Positions 14,293-26,343 of a stretch of 64,000 nucleotides of DNA are shown here, piece after piece. The position numbers were made by a program, and so were the translations under genes. The notes beneath the pieces were generated by a model. The model did not search any database, was not told the origin of the DNA, and worked only from the letters and a program-made list of their open reading frames with translations. Every line of letters begins with the position of its first letter. The stretch's first letter is position 1. This DNA comes from Monosporascus cannonballus. Lineage: Eukaryota > Ascomycota > Sordariomycetes > Xylariales. The stretch spans positions 1 to 64,000 of the forward strand of contig QJNS01000342.1 of assembly GCA_004154925.1 (NCBI GenBank). The letters run 5' to 3'.

Positions 14293-14722
14293 TGTAACGA
14301 ACTTATTATATATTTATTTGGAAATATAAGTAATATCCAAAAAAAATTTTAATTTGCAGGTAATAATAAGGCGAAAAATAATTTAATGTATTTGTTAAAA
14401 AAATTTTAAGGTATTTTTTTTTAATTAAAAAATGGTACAGTTATTTTTAATTAAAAGCTTAAATTAATAATTAAGGAACGAAAAATTAAGTAAGTAATTA
14501 TTTATATAAGAAACCCAAACCTTATATATCTTTCTTATCTTTTATATTTTTTATGGTTTCTGGGGATTTCGAGAAACCATGGTATTTGTCGTCCACGAGT
14601 TTCCTGGTGTCTCTGGAGATTGACAGAGACCCGAGGTTTATCCGATGGAAGGTGGAGATCCCGAACGTCTCCAACTTCCTAGGCCTCCTTTGGGCCTAAT
14701 GGAATCCCTTCTGAACGTAACA
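14293..14722 (-). repeat. 5' LTR of element A
   Basis: The 430-bp partner of 270-700 starts TGTAACGAACTT and ends GAACGTAACA, followed by the duplication TAAAC. The inner end (14293-14400) is strongly RIP-mutated and the outer end (about 14560-14722) keeps normal GC. Confidence 0.88.
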
Positions 14723-15023
14723 TAAACGTACCGTATTTTTAATATCGCTTATTTAATTTTTTTTAAATTTATTTATAATAATTCGGTAATTTTTACGTTA
14801 TTTATATTTTCCAGGATAATAATATATCCCCGGATATCGAATTTAATTATTATTTAATAATTTTACGTTATAAATAAAATCGAGCTTTTCCGGTTAAATA
14901 AAAAATAATCGGTTAATATTATATCGATAAATAATAATTTTAGGTTATCGGCATTATCGACGATCAAAAGCTAATTACCGACGCTTTTATTATTAAAAAT
15001 AACCTTTACGAACGATTTAACGT
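14723..15023. other. AT-rich spacer between elements A and C
   Basis: These 301 bases begin with the right target duplication of A (TAAAC) and end with AACGT, which would be the left target duplication of C. They contain some CG-bearing stretches (near 14940-15010) but I see no gene. The sequence does not resemble the gag-pol internal regions. Confidence 0.5.
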
Positions 15024-15459
15024 TGTTACGTCCAAGAAGGGGACTCCACTAGACCCGGAAGAGACCAGGTGAATTGACCTGTTTTGATCTCCACTTCGCT
15101 TGGAAAAACCTCGGATCTACGTATATCTCTGTTAATCTCCAGAAATACCCAGAGATTTCCAGAGATTATAAGAAAATGGTTTTTCGTAAACCCCAAAAAC
15201 TAAAAAAAATAAAAGAAAATATATAAAAAAGTAATTTTTTATGTAAATAATATTTACTTAATTTTGCTTTTTAATTATTAATTTAAATTTTTAATTAAAA
15301 AATAATTATATTATTTTTTAATTAAAAGGAAAATTTTTAAAAATTTTTTTTAACGAATAAATTATTAAATTATTTTTCGTTTTATTATTACTTATAAATT
15401 AAAAACTTTTTTCGGATATTACTTATATTTTCAAATAAATATATAATAAATTTATTATA
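15024..15459 (+). repeat. 5' LTR of element C
   Basis: It starts TGTTACGTCCAAGAAGG and ends TTTATTATA, 436 bp. The outer 150 bases are close to native; the rest is RIP-saturated. Confidence 0.88.
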
Positions 15460-15769
15460 TTTTGATAATTTTTTAATTAATAACCGATAAATAATTTATT
15501 ATTTAATTAAAATATAAGCCTTTTTAAATTTAATATAAACGATAATATAAGATAATATTTAGAAAATAAATAATATATATAATTTCCGTTATTAATTAAT
15601 AAAACGTTATTAATAAGATTTAATAATTTACCTTTTATTAAAAAAATTTTTTAATTAATTAATAATATGGTACCCCTTATTACTTAATCCCAAAAAATTT
15701 TTTTTTTTTAATTTTAATAATAATTTTCCCTAATTTCTTAGGAAATTATCGAAATTCAGGATTTAAAGT

Positions 15770-18700
15770 TAACCAAAGGCCAAAAAAGCTAAAAAGGTGA
15801 AAAAAAAGAATTTATTACGGAAAAAAAACTGGATTTCCTGGCCCAAAAAGTCCAGAGCCTAAAAAAAGAAAATGCCTAACTCGCCAAGAAACTAGCCTTC
15901 CCTTAATTTGGCTCCCTTAGGGGACGAAGCCAAAGAGCCGGTTATTAACCATTTTTAACTGACATAAGATAAATATAAGGAAAAATTTTGGTTCTGCCTT
16001 TATTTGGTATAAACCGGACGTAAGAAAAAATAATTTTACTACCTAATTACCACGGAATACCAAATATTAAAAGTTATAAATTAACTTTTTTAAAACCTTA
16101 TAACGGATTAAAAAACCTTAATGGATTTTTGGTTTAAATTAGATTTTACCTTAAATTTTATAAAAATTCCTTAACGGAAAATTATTAAAAAATAATGGTT
16201 ATTTTTTAGTTATTAACCGGATAAATTCGTTAATGGTTTAAACCTATTTTAACGGATTACCTTAAAAAATATCCAAAAAAATTTTTAAATTTTATTAATT
16301 ATATTTTTAATAGGTATAAAAACTTTAAAGAAAAAATATACGCCTTATTCGGAAATCCCGATAAAAAATAGGACGTAATTAAGTAATTTTATTTCTTTTA
16401 TTAAATTAAATTAATAACTAAATATATAATTAAATTTAATTATTTAATAATTATTTTTAACTTATTAAAAAATACGTTATTTTATTTTTATTATAATAAT
16501 TTAAACCCTTAAATTAAAAATAAATTATATATAAAATTAAAAAATGAATTTTTTATAAAATATATTAATAAGGTTATTATTATTAATTAACGTACTTTTA
16601 ATCGGTACCTTAAGAAAAAAAGGACCGGCAAATAAGGTAAAAATAAAAATTCGAAAAATTAAAATAAAAAAGATAAAGGTAAACCTTAAAAAAAAATAAA
16701 TTCCGTTTCGAAAAAACCCAAAAAAAAATAAGTTTAAAATAAAATATTTTAATTATAGCAAAAAAGGGTATTTTAAGAATAAATATTATTTTCTTGCCCA
16801 GAGGAATTCTAAAAAGGGAAAAATTTTTTAACCTTAAAAAAAAGCTAAAACGGCTAAACAAAAAACCGACAATAAGGTAAAAAAAGAAAAGAAAAAAATT
16901 AGCTTAATTTCCTTTTAGCCAAAATTTATTATTGCCATAATTACTTAAATTTAAAATAATATCCCAAAATATAAAAATTATCTTATTTATTAAAATTTTA
17001 AAATTAAAGTTTATAAATACCATTTAAGATAAACGGTTTTTAAAATAACCATAAAATTAAGATATTAATATTATTTTAATTCCTAAAAATATAAGATATA
17101 TATAAAAAATAATTAATTTTGGCCAAATATTAATAATTATGGATAATTATTTTCAAAACTTTATAAATTTCTAAAATATATTATTTACTTAAAAAAGTTA
17201 ATGGTAAACCCTTATAATTTATTACATTTTGTTATTTATTATAATAATAATTATTTTATTTATTTTAAAGCCAAAGAAAATAACGATTTTTGGCCTAAAT
17301 AAAATAACGAAATATTTACCGAATTAAACGATAAATACCGATATACTGAAACTTTCCGATAACCAAAATACCTTAAATTTTATTATTTGCACCTTAAATT
17401 AAAACGGAATTAAAAAGCCATATTATAAAAATATTTATATTATTTTCCGATATTTTGCATTTAATATAAGTTTTTAAATATAAAAATACCTTTTTCGGAA
17501 ATTTATTTTTTTAATCCCATAACCCAGAAAATATAAAAATAACGGAAAAGCCAAAAAAAGAAATTTTAATATAAATATAATAAGAAAATATGGTTTAAAT
17601 ACAAAAACGATTAATATGTTAAATATATTATTAAAAAAACTTACAAATAAAAATTTATTTAAACCGGAAAAAATTAAAAATCAAAAAATTATAAAGGTTT
17701 TCGAAATTAAGGTATTAAAAAATTTTAATTTATAAAATTTTATATAAAACGATAAAAAAAATATATAATTAAATTAAGATTTTTTTTTAATACAAAAACA
17801 AAATGTTTAAAGTAATAATCGATTCCGGCGCAAAAAGTAATTTTATTTTTTTTGTTATAATAAAAAAATATTAAATTCCTTAAAAATATAAATTAAAATT
17901 TTATAAATTATGTACGGTAAATAAAAGCCTGTTTATATATAAAAATAAGCGAATTTTTCAGGAAATTAAAAAATTCTTAATATAAATTTAAGGATATTAA
18001 GAATGCGTTTTATTGGATATTGCCGATATCTCTAAATATGATATTATTTTAGGAATATTTTAATTTTATTTTAATAATTTACGAATTAATTAAAAAAAAC
18101 GAATATTTTCTTAAGATAAAATATTAGGAAAAAATAATTAAGAAATTTGTTATATTATTAAGGAAATACGGATTTTTAATTAAGTTTTTACGGTACTGCT
18201 GGAATATTAAAAATTTAAGCAATTATTTAAAAATAAAAAAAATTATAAATTACCGTTATATAATTAATAGGATTATCGGATATTTATCAAAAAAAGGTAT
18301 TACCTTAAGCTTTATAAAATTTACCATATAAACCCAGAAAAATTAAAGGCCTTATAAAAAAATATATAATTAAATTTAAAAAAAAGATATATTCAACTTT
18401 TTAACTCCCCTGTTAAATATCCCGTCCTTATGGTACTAAAAATTAAAAATAATAAGTAAAAAATTAACGAAAACGGAAACCTTATTTATCGAAAAATAAT
18501 TAATTATAAATAATTAAATAATATTATAATTAAAAATAAATATCCTTTAATATTTATAAATATTTTAAAAAAAATACCAATAAAATTAAATAATTTATAA
18601 TATTCGATTTACGCGACGGATATTACCGTATTAAAATAATTAAAGGAAAAAAATGGAAAATAATATTTAGAACGGTATATGGACTTTATAAATACCAAAT

Positions 18701-21140
18701 AATACCTATAAGATTTATTAATGCCCCCGTTAATTTCCAAAATTTAATAATAATTATTTTTCGGAAGTTCCTAAATAAATTCGTATTTGTTTACCTTAAC
18801 GATATCCTTATTTATTTAAAAACCTTAAAGGAACATAAAAAGTATATGGTTTAAATATTTAAAACTTTAAATAAAGTTAATATTCGAATTAACCCAGCTA
18901 AAAATATATGGTATATGCAAAAATTAAATTTTTTAAAATTTATTTTTATTTCCGGTTAAATTTAAATTTAACGCTTTAAATTAAAAATAATCAAAAACTA
19001 GCTTATCCTTAATAAGGCGACCGTTATAAATATCCGGCAAATCTTAGGATTTACGGATTACGTACGCAGCCTAATCGAAAAATACGGAGATATCGTTAAA
19101 CCATTAACGAAACTTATTACTAAGGAATACGTTAAAAAAAAATTTAAGTTTTTAAAGGAAATAAAAAAAGTATTCCGAAAATTAAAAAAAATAATTATTA
19201 ACGAATTAATAATAAAAATACTAAATCCAAATAAGAAAAAATGCTTAAAAATTAATACTTTAAAATATGCCCTAAGTACAATTTTAAAATAACAAAAAAA
19301 TAACGGCAAATAATACCTAATGGCTTATTATTTAAAAACATTTCGAAACGTAAAATTTAAATATTAAATTTATAATAAAAAGTTATTAATAATTATTAAT
19401 ATTTTTAAAAAATAAAAACTTTACTTTAATAAAATAAAAAAACTTTTTGATATTTATTTTAATTATAAAAATTTTACGTAATTTATAAAAGCTTAAAAAT
19501 TAAATAAACGATATGAAAAATGGATAATTTTTTTATCCAGATTTAATTTTAAAATATATTATATTAAAAAAAAAAATATTTAGGCGGATATTTTTAATCG
19601 CAAAGAAAATTACGATTCCAAAGTTCTTAAAAAAAATATGCAAATATTATAATATAATAAGGATAGCATTATATAATTATGTAAAATCGTAAAAAAACTA
19701 ATTACAAAACTTTTAATATAGTTCCGGAATTTTTACGATATGGAAAAATAGAAAAAAGTTTAGCAATTAAAAAAATAGCTAAAAAATTAATTATTATACT
19801 ATGGAAAAATTTATGTTTTAAAAGATTAACAAAAATAATTCGTAAAGGAATTTCATAAAAACTTATTATATAAATATCAAAAAATTTTTAAAATTACCAG
19901 ACGGCTATAAGAAAAATATAATTTTCCAAAATTATAACGAATAATTAAAAAAATAATTAAGGATTATAATATTTGTAATAAAGCTAAAGTAATACGTTAT
20001 AAACCTTACAGGTTATTATAATTTATTAATATTCCAAATAAGGTATAAAATATTATAACTTAAAATTTTATTATTAACTTATTTTTATTTAAAAACTTAA
20101 TTATTAAAGTCGAATATAACGGAATATAAGTAATTATTAACAGATTTACTAAATATGGATATTTTTTACCTTTTAAAAAAAACGTAACGGCAAAATAACT
20201 GGCTTATACTTTTATTAGATATTACCTTAATAAACATAAAATATTAAAAAAAATTATTTTTAACAAAAATACGTTTTTTATTTTAAAGTTTAATACCAAC
20301 TTTTTTAAATAAATCGGTATTAAATTTAAATTTTCGACAGCGTATTATCCTTAAATAAATAAATAAATAAAACGGTTTAATTAAATATTAAAATAATATT
20401 TTCGAAATTATATTAATTACTAATAAAATAATTAAGTAAAACTTTTACTATTAGCATAAATCGTTTATAACATATTTATTAACGAAAATATAAATATATC
20501 CTTTTATATAATTATATATGGATACAATATAAAAGTAAAACGACTTAAATAACCATTTAGCAAAATACCAAAAATTATTATAATTACCCCAAAAGCAAAA
20601 ATATTAATAACAAAAATCAAAACGATCTAAACCCGTTTCCAAAATAAATTACAATTCCTTTAATAACGAATAACCTAATATTATAACAGGAAAAAAATTA
20701 AAAAATTAATTTTAACAAAAAGAAATAAAGTTTATTTATTACGTTAAAAGCAAAACGTAATTTCGAATATTTCATAAATCAAAACAAAAAAACCTAGTAA
20801 TAAATTCGATTTCAAAAAACTTGGCCTGTTTAAAGTTAATAAAATCGTTTCCAAAATTAATTATTAACTATTATTATTCAAAAACATAAAAATACACCCT
20901 ATTTTCCATATTTCTTTATTTAAATTAATACCCAAAAACGCCTTGCTAAAAACGGACCTAAAATTTGAAAAAGATTTTAACAAATACGAAATTAAATAAA
21001 TACTGGATTCCAAAATAATTAAAAACAAAATTTAATACTTAATTAAATAAAAAGATTATTTATCCGAAAAAAATATATGGGAATTATTTAACCATTTAAC
21101 AAATATAATGGACTTAATTAAAATGTTTTACCGCCAAAAT
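15770..21140 (+). pseudogene. gag-pol remnant of element C
   Basis: The plus strand holds a decayed chromoviral polyprotein with many TAA/TAG stops. The protease motif IIDSGAKSNFIF (17815-17850) is the best preserved protease site of the window. The RT core reads VYLNDILIYL. The link at about 19110-19290 reads as the usual end of RT running into RNase H. The extreme 3' end, MFYRQNPNRP, overlaps the stop of the antisense frame on the other strand. Confidence 0.82.
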
Positions 21141-21711
21141 CCTAACCGACCATTTCCAAAGCGGCTAAGGTTATAGGCGATAACGTACCCCCATAAAAGT
21201 TTAACTTTATATCGTTCCAGTCGAAAGAAATAAAGGCCTTTGCCGAAATACCCGTTTTTAACGTAAGCTATACTTACTTTTTTTCTATCCGACAACGTTT
21301 TTCCTCCATTTTTTTTTATTCCTCCAATTCGTCTATACTTTTGAAACCCTTTTAAATAAATAATATTTTTTTAGAATATAACTATTCCGATTAACGGTTT
21401 AAACAAATAATACGGTTGGATAATTTCTAGAATTATTAAACCGTTAAACGTTTTTCCCGTTTTATCTGCAGTTTTTCAACCCGAATATTTTGTAAAAACA
21501 AAAATAAAACGTAATTTCCGTCATAAATCTGGACGTTAACCAATAAATAGTTCTAATAACTTTTCCGGCCCTCCAGCATTTTGCAAAAAAGTTTTTTTTC
21601 GAAATAACGTATATACGGCATAATTTCAAAACCAAAATTAAAAATGGCCTTAACGAAATCGCGACGATTTTTAGTAAAAGTTTTGACGCATTTTAAAAAT
21701 TTGCTTAACAT
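21118..21711 (-). pseudogene. Antisense reading frame, best preserved copy (C)
   Basis: From the ATG at 21711 to the TAA at 21118-21120 this frame spans 594 nt (197 codons and a stop). I count about a dozen in-frame stops, all TAA or TAG, no TGA. The start reads MLSKFLKCVKTFTKNRRDF; further on come QIYDGNYVLF, QNIRVEKLQIKREKR and IDELEE. At several codon columns C keeps CAA or CAG where E or A have TAA or TAG, or the reverse, so Gln was the ancestral residue. The predicted product would be basic and partly coiled coil. No family recognised. Confidence 0.6.
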
Positions 21712-21806
21712 AATTAATAATGATACAACATAAAAAAGATGAAAAAAAAGGAAATTAACTTATTTGTTAATTTTTAGGGATAAAAATCCTGGAAAAAAAG
21801 GAATAA

Positions 21807-22242
21807 TATTACGTCCAAAAAGGGGATTTTATTAAACCCGGAAAAAACCAAATAAGTTAACTTATTTTGATTTCCATTTCGCTTGGAAAAACCTCGGATT
21901 TACGTATATCTTTGTTAATCTCCAAAGATACCCGGAAACCTTTAAAAATTACGAAAAAATGGTTTTTCGTAAACCCCAAAAACTAAAAAAGATAAAGGAA
22001 AATATATAATAAAGTAATCTTTTATATAAATAACATTTACTTAATTTCGCTTTTTAGTTATTAATCTAAGTCTTTAACCAAGAGGTAATTGCACCGTTCT
22101 TTAATTAAAGGGAGAATCTTTAAAAAACCTTTTTAACGAATAAACCATTAAATTATTTTTCGCCCTATTGTTACCTGCAAATTAAGAACCCTTTTCGGAT
22201 ACTGCTTATACCTCCAGGTGGATATATGACAGGTTCGTTACA
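21807..22242 (+). repeat. 3' LTR of element C
   Basis: It starts TATTACGTCC (TG decayed to TA) and ends GACAGGTTCGTTACA, 436 bp. A purine-rich GGAAAAAAAGGAATAA run precedes it, the expected polypurine tract. Confidence 0.88.
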
Positions 22243-24900
22243 ATATCCTTTTTTCAGATCTAGTTATATGCTTTTCCATAAGGCCTTTAACTTTTCTGGG
22301 TTTATGTGGTAAATCTTATAAAATTTAGAGTAATGCCCTTTTTTAATGGGTATCCGATAATCTTATTAATTATATGGCAGTAATTTATGATTTTTTTTAT
22401 CTTTGAATAATTACTTAAATCCTTGATATTCCGGCAGTACCGTAAAAACTTAATTAGAAATCCGTATTTCCTTAATAATATAGCAAATTTTTCGATTATC
22501 CTTTTTTGGCATTTTATCCCAAAAGAATATTCGTTTTTTTCAATTAATTTATAGGTTGCTGGAATAAAGCCAAGGTATTCCTAAAATAATATTATATCCA
22601 GAGATATCGGCAATGTCCAGTAAAACGTATTTCTGGTATCCTTAAATTTATATTGGGAATTTTTTAATTTTCCGAAAAACTTGCTTACTTTCGTATGTAA
22701 ATAGGTTTTTATTTACCGTACGTAATTTGTAAAATTTTAATTTATATTTTTAGGAAATTTAATATTTTTTTGTTACGGTAAGAAAAATAAAATTATTTTT
22801 TTGCGCCGGAATTAATTATTATTTTAAACGTTTTGTTTTTATATTAAAAAAAAATCTTAATTTAATTACGTATTTTTTTATTGCTTTATATAAGGTTTTA
22901 TAAATTAAGATTTTTTAATACCTTAATTTTAAGGGCCTTTATAATTTTTTGATTTTTGATTTTTCCCGGCTTAAGCGAACTTTTATTCGTAAATTTTTTT
23001 GATAACATATTTAATATATTAATCGTTTTTGTATTTAAATTATATTTTTTTATTATATTTATATTAAGATCTTTTTTTTTGGCTTTTTCGTTATCTTTAT
23101 GTTTTCTGGGTTATGGAATTAAAAAGGTAAATTTCCGAAAAAGGTATTTCTATATTTAAAAGCTTATATTAAATATAAAATATTAGAAAATAACATAAAT
23201 ATCTTTATAATATGGCTTTTTAATTCCGTTTTAATTCGGGATATAAATAATAAGATTTAAGATATTTTAATTATCGGGGAATTTCGGTATATCGGCATTT
23301 ATCGTTTAGTTCGGTAAATATTTTATTATCCCATTTAGGCCAAAAATTATTATTTTTTTTGGTTTTAAAATAAACGAAATAATCGTTATTATAATAAGTA
23401 ATAAAATATAATAAGTTATAAGGGTTTACCGTTAACTTTTTTAAATAAATAATATATTTTGGGAGCTTATAAAGCTTTAAGGATAATTATCCGTAATTAT
23501 TAATATTTGGCCAAAATTAATTATTTTTTATATATATTTTATATTTTTGGGAATTAAAGTAATACTGGTATTTTAATTTTATAGTTATCTTAAAGGCCGT
23601 TTATCTTAAATAATATTTATAAATTTTGACCTTAAAATTTTAATAAATAAAATAATTTTCGTACTTTGGGATATTATTTTAAATTTAAGTAATTATAGCG
23701 ATAATAAATTTTAACTGTAAAAAAATTAAGTTAATTTCTTTTTTTTTTTCTGCCTTATTATTAGTTTTTTATTTAATTATTTTAGTTTTTTTCTGGGATT
23801 AAAAAATCCCTTTTTTTTTAAAGTTTTTCTGGGCGGAAAAATAATATTTATTTTTAAAATGCCTTTTTTTGCCATAATTAAAATATTTTATTTTAAATTT
23901 ATTTTTTTGGGCTTTTTTAAAACGGAATTTATTTCCTTTTAAAGCTTATTTTTATTTTTTTTATTTTGGCTTTTCGAATTTTTATTTTTACCTCGTTTAC
24001 TGGTCCTTTTTTTCTTAAAGTACCGATTAAAGGTATATTAATTAATAATAATAATCTTATTAATATATTTTATAAAAAATTTACTTTTTAATTTTATATA
24101 TAATTTATTTTTAATTTAAAATTTTAAATTATTATAATAAAGATAAAATAATATGTTTTTTGGCAAATTGGAAATAATTATTAAACGGTTAAATTCGGTT
24201 ATATATTTAGATATTAATTTAATTTGGTAAAAAAAATAAAATTATTTAATTATGTCTTATTTTTTATCGGGGTTTCCAAATAAAGTATATATTTTTTTTT
24301 AAAATTTTTATATCCGTTAAAAATGTAATTAATAAGGTCCGAAAATTTTTTTAGGTATTTTTTAAAATAATCCGTTAAAATAAATTCGAATTATTAATAA
24401 ATTTATCCGGTTAATAATTAAAAAATAATTATTATTTTTTAATAATTTTCCGTTAAGGAATTTTTATAAAACTTAAGGTAAAATCTGGCTTAAACTAAGA
24501 ATTTATTAAGGTTTTTTAATTTATTATAAGGTTTTAAGGAAATTGATTTATAATTTTTAATATTTGGCATTCCGTAATAATTAAGCGGTAAAATTATTTT
24601 TTTTTGTATCCGGTTTGTACCAAATAGGGGTAAAGCCGGAGTTCTTCCTTATATTTATCTTATGTTAGTTAAAAGTAATTGATAACCGGCTCCTTAATTT
24701 CGTCCCCTAGGGGAGCCAAATTAAGGGAAGGTTGGTTTTTTGGCAAGTCGGGCGTTTTTTTTTTCCAGGCTCTAAACTTTCTGGGCTAGGAAATCCAGTT
24801 TTTCTTCCGTAATAAATTCTTTTTTTTCACCTTTTTAATTCCTTTGGCCTTTAGTTGGTTTTAAATCCTAAATTTCGATAATTTTTTAAAAAATTAAGGA
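22243..24900 (-). pseudogene. gag-protease remnant of element D
   Basis: Minus-strand traces match the front half of the polyprotein: a coiled-coil gag start near 24770-24830, capsid-like sequence near 24480-24600, a Tyr-substituted zinc knuckle near 23860 and a protease site with NSGA near 22810. RT, integrase and chromodomain are absent because the element is cut at 22243. Confidence 0.75.
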
Positions 24901-25167
24901 AAATTATTATTAACGTTAAAAAAAAAGTTTTCCTTAAAATTAAATAATAAAGGGTACTATATTATTAATTAATTGGAAAATTTCCTTAATAAAAGGTAAA
25001 TCGTTAAATCTTATTAATAACGTTTTATTAATTAATAACGAAAATCGTATATATTATTTATTTTTTAAATATCGTCTTATATTATTATTTATATTAAGTT
25101 CAAAAAGGTTTATATTTTAATTAAGTAATAAATTATTCGTTAATTATTAATTAAAAAATTATTAAAA

Positions 25168-25220
25168 TATAACAAACTTATTATATATTTATTTGGAAAT
25201 ATAAGTAATATTTGAAAAAA
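25168..25220 (-). repeat. First piece of the 5' LTR of element D
   Basis: These 53 bases match the beginning of the LTR in this orientation (TGTAACGAACC..., decayed to TATAACAAACT). They stop at TTTGAAAAAA, the RIP-mutated form of TCCGAAAAGG, exactly where E begins. The rest resumes at 32441. Confidence 0.82.
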
Positions 25221-25656
25221 TATAACGAACTTATTATATATTTACCTGGAAGTATAAATAATATCTGAAAAAGGTTTTTGATTTATAGGTAATAATAAGG
25301 CGAAAAATAATTTAGTAATTTATTTGTTAAAAAGATTTTTTAAAAACTTTCTTTTTAATTAAAAAACGGTATAATTATTTCTTAATTAAAGGCTTAGATT
25401 AATAATTAAAAAGCGAAATTAAATAAATATTATTTATATAAAAAGTTATTTTATTATATATTTTCTTTTATTTTCTTTGGTTTTTAGGGTTTACGAAAAA
25501 CCATTTTCTTATGATTTTTGGAAGTTTCCGGATATTTTTGGAAATTAATAAAAATATACGTAAATCCGAGGTTTTTCCGAACGAAATAGAAATTAAAATA
25601 AGTTAATTTACCTGGTTTTTTCCGGATTTAATAAAATCCCTTTTTTGGACATAATA
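25221..25656 (-). repeat. 3' LTR of element E
   Basis: It starts TATAACGAACT and ends GGACATAATA, a mutated GGACGTAACA, over 436 bp. A T-rich run follows, the complement of the polypurine tract. Confidence 0.87.
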
Positions 25657-25749
25657 TTATTTTTTTTTTTAAAATTTTTATTTTTAAAAATTAATAAGTA
25701 AGTTAATTTTTTTTCCTTTTATCTTTTTTATATTATATTATTATTAATT

Positions 25750-26343
25750 ATATTAAATAAATTTTTAAAACGCGTTAAAATTTTTATTAAAATTTATCGT
25801 AATTTTGTTAAAGTTATTTTTAATTTTGGTTTTAAAGTTATGCTATATATACGTTATTTCGAAAAGAAATTTTCTTATAAGATATTAAAAAGTTAAAAAA
25901 GCTGTTAAAATTATTTGCTAATTAACGTCTAGATTTATGACGGAAACCACGTTTTATTTTCGTTTTTATAAAATATTCGGACTAAAAAATTACGGATAAA
26001 ACGGGAAAAACGTTTAACGGTTTAATAACTCCAGAAATTATTTAATCGTATTACTCGTTTAGACCGTTAATTAGAATAATTATATTCCAAAAAAATATTA
26101 TTTATTTAAAGGGGTTTTAAAAGTATGGACGAATTAAAAAAATAAAAAAAAATAAAGGAAAAACGTTATCGGATAAAAAAGGAATAAGCATAGTTTATAT
26201 TGGAAATGGATATTTCGGCAGAGGCCTTTACCTTTTTCGACTAGAACGACATAAGATTAAACTTTTGTGGAAGTACGTTATTGCTTATAACCTTAGCCGC
26301 TTTGGAAATAATCGGTTAAGATTTTGGCGGTAAAATATTTTAA
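25750..26343 (+). pseudogene. Antisense reading frame in element E
   Basis: The E copy is 594 nt from an ATA that replaces the ATG to the TAA at 26341-26343, on the strand opposite gag-pol. It reads MLYIRYFEKKFSYKILKS early and DFGGKIF at its end. All interruptions are TAA or TAG. Its Gln-compatible stop columns match retained CAR codons in C. Confidence 0.52.

Larger units (their letters stand above)
270..14722 (-). mobile_element. Nested Ty3/gypsy chromovirus A, RIP-degraded
   Basis: This is a complete but dead LTR retrotransposon on the minus strand. Its two LTRs (270-700 and 14293-14722) share a subfamily-specific end (GAACGTAACA) and are flanked by the same 5-bp duplication TAAAC at 265-269 and 14723-14727. 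Without the inserted element B and its duplication, A is about 7.25 kb. Minus-strand translation shows a gag zinc knuckle near 12940-12980, an NSGA protease site near 11890, a YLDDIL reverse-transcriptase core near 10900-10925 and an integrase core near 9585-9640. These mark a chromovirus order of gag, PR, RT, RNase H, IN, chromodomain. Differences from its relatives are mainly C-to-T and G-to-A. Confidence 0.9.
15024..22242 (+). mobile_element. Chromovirus C with mismatched flanks
   Basis: This 7219-bp element has 436-bp LTRs at 15024-15459 and 21807-22242 and plus-strand coding traces: gag near 15800-16140, DSGA protease at 17818-17832, RT core YLNDIL near 18790 (first Asp changed to Asn), RT/RNase H link near 19120-19290, and a chromodomain tail near 21000-21140. 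Its flanks differ: AACGT on the left, ATATC on the right. The right flank is internal sequence of element D, as the same tract occurs uninterrupted in E near 29083. So C is either a recombinant or flanked by a deletion. Confidence 0.88.
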
